Shown piece by piece: positions 63,294-64,000 of a DNA stretch of 64,000 bases. Source of the stretch: Alphaproteobacteria bacterium (lineage in GTDB: Bacteria > Pseudomonadota > Alphaproteobacteria > Caulobacterales > Caulobacteraceae). The first letter of the stretch is position 1; each line of letters begins with the position of its first letter. Made by a program: the position numbers and the translations under genes. The stretch lies in contig JAHJME010000042.1 of NCBI GenBank assembly GCA_018821435.1, positions 81,001 to 145,000 of the forward strand. Direction: 5' to 3'. The notes below the pieces were generated by a model, which was not told the DNA's origin, did not search any database, and saw only the letters and a program-made list of their open reading frames with translations.

Positions 63294-63872
63294 ATGGAGT
63301 CGGACCCGGCAAGCGATGCTGTATTGCTGCGGGCCCACGGCGCCGGCGACGCGCACGCGTTCGCGCGGCTGTACGACCGCTATGATCGCCCCTGCTTCCA
63401 GTTCATCCGTCGCCTGCTGGGCGCCGCCCACGCCGACGCGGCCGAGGATCTGCACCAGGAGACCTGGATCGCGATCGCCCGGAACGCGGCCGCGTTCGAC
63501 CCCGGCAAGTCGAGCTTTCCGGCCTGGCTCTTCACCATCGCCCGCCGCAAGGTCTGGGATCACTTCCGTCGGCAAAAGGTCGCCGTGCTGGCGTCGGCCC
63601 AGGACGATGCGGCGGCGATGATCCCCGACCCCGGCCAGAGCCCGCTGGAACAGGTCCAGTCGCGCGAACTGGCCCAGGAGATCGTCGCCGCCGTCGACGC
63701 CTTGCCGCTGGAACAGCGCGGCGCGTTCGTCATGTTCGCGCAGGCCGGCCTGTCGCTGGAGGAAATCGCCCAGGTCACCGGGGTCGCCGTCGAGACGGCC
63801 AAGAGCCGGTTGCGCTATGCCCGCGCGAAGTTGAGACAGTCGCTTGCTGGCGAGAGGTCGGCCCATGTCTGA
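63294..63872 (+). CDS. ECF-type RNA polymerase sigma factor
   Basis: A 192-residue extracytoplasmic-function sigma factor with region 2 (AFARLYDRYDRPCFQFIRRLLG, EDLHQETWIAIARN, FPAWLFTIARRKVWDHFRR) and region 4 (AVDALPLEQRGAFVMF, LSLEEIAQVTGVAVETAKSRLRYARAKLRQ). It has no region 1 or 3. The start is ATG 63294; a GTG at 63270 is also possible. The next gene overlaps it by eight bases, the usual position of an anti-sigma or regulatory partner. Confidence 0.92.
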   Translation: MESDPASDAVLLRAHGAGDAHAFARLYDRYDRPCFQFIRRLLGAAHADAAEDLHQETWIAIARNAAAFDPGKSSFPAWLFTIARRKVWDHFRRQKVAVLASAQDDAAAMIPDPGQSPLEQVQSRELAQEIVAAVDALPLEQRGAFVMFAQAGLSLEEIAQVTGVAVETAKSRLRYARAKLRQSLAGERSAHV

Positions 63873-64000
63873 TCACGATGCCAAGCCCGATCCGATGGAC
63901 CAGGCCTATGCCCAGGCCGAGGCGCTGCTCGACGACGACGACGCCCGCGCCGCGCGCCGCGCGCGGGTTCTCGCCGCCGTCGCGCAGGCGGCGCCAGATC
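63865..64000 (+). CDS. Start of the gene overlapping the ECF sigma factor (partial, possible anti-sigma)
   Basis: Only the first 45 residues are in the window. They are charged, with a DPMDQAYAQAEALLDDDDARAARRARVLAAV stretch likely to be helical. The position, overlapping the sigma gene by eight bases, is typical of anti-sigma factors, but no anti-sigma motif is visible in this fragment. The gene continues off the right edge. Confidence 0.6.
   Translation, partial: MSDHDAKPDPMDQAYAQAEALLDDDDARAARRARVLAAVAQAAPD

Overview
The window is a contiguous stretch of chromosome from a high-GC alphaproteobacterium, most likely a Caulobacteraceae member close to Caulobacter or Phenylobacterium. The pointers are three large TonB-dependent receptors with mature C-terminal Phe, a class I (archaeal-type) lysyl-tRNA synthetase, a PEPxxWA-CTERM protein, a BLUF photoreceptor, MerR control of acyl-CoA metabolism, and near-uniform GC-rich third codon positions, which also fill the antisense frames with spurious open frames. 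No prophage, insertion sequence, CRISPR array or rRNA operon is visible. One tRNA gene, tRNA-Ala(CGC), is present.

Layout. 1-5.3 kb: the start of argE, a GNAT acetyltransferase, an FKBP lipoprotein, threonine ammonia-lyase, a fused two-domain oligopeptide ABC ATPase and a GmhB-like phosphatase. 5.3-9.0 kb: an ATP-dependent DNA ligase and its partner MBL-fold exonuclease, separated by a DUF4349 lipoprotein. 9.1-16 kb: two tandem thioesterases, then a four-gene leftward operon (TonB receptor, Tat-exported PhoD, beta-propeller, PhnD-type binding lipoprotein) that looks like a phosphorus-scavenging unit. 16-23 kb: lysK, a GAF/PAS hybrid histidine kinase with a response regulator whose 3' end looks altered, and a large zinc metalloprotease. 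23-26.3 kb: MerR regulator, acyl-CoA dehydrogenase, OsmC protein. 26.3-29.1 kb: vsr, cysK and a cytosine-5 DNA methyltransferase in one leftward run. 29.1-37 kb: lipoprotein, K+ channel-like protein, an amidohydrolase/TauD/crotonase operon, BLUF protein, RecQ, TolB-like propeller.

37-48.3 kb: a TonB receptor, periplasmic cupin, PEPxxWA-CTERM protein, gyrB, recF, a PEP mutase/isocitrate lyase-family enzyme and polA. 48.3-56.6 kb: a beta-helix/RTX secreted protein, tRNA-Ala, YggT and DUF167 proteins, a sirtuin, a LytS/LytR-type two-component pair, a LysR regulator, a transglutaminase-like protein and a 57-residue small protein. 56.7-64 kb: the largest TonB receptor, a 505-bp regulatory gap with a duplicated dyad element, an orphan OmpR-type regulator whose phospho-acceptor Asp is Glu, two uncharacterised proteins, and an ECF sigma factor with the start of its overlapping partner gene.

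The observations most worth checking are: a perfect 10-bp inverted repeat that buries the ribosome-binding site of the BLUF photoreceptor; the twice-repeated CATGA-N7-TCATG operator-like element beside the degenerate regulator and TonB receptor; a soluble exported protein carrying a TonB-receptor-like motif next to an ECF sigma factor; the TonB/PhoD/propeller/PhnD operon; and a nested inverted-repeat element that supplies the C terminus of Vsr.
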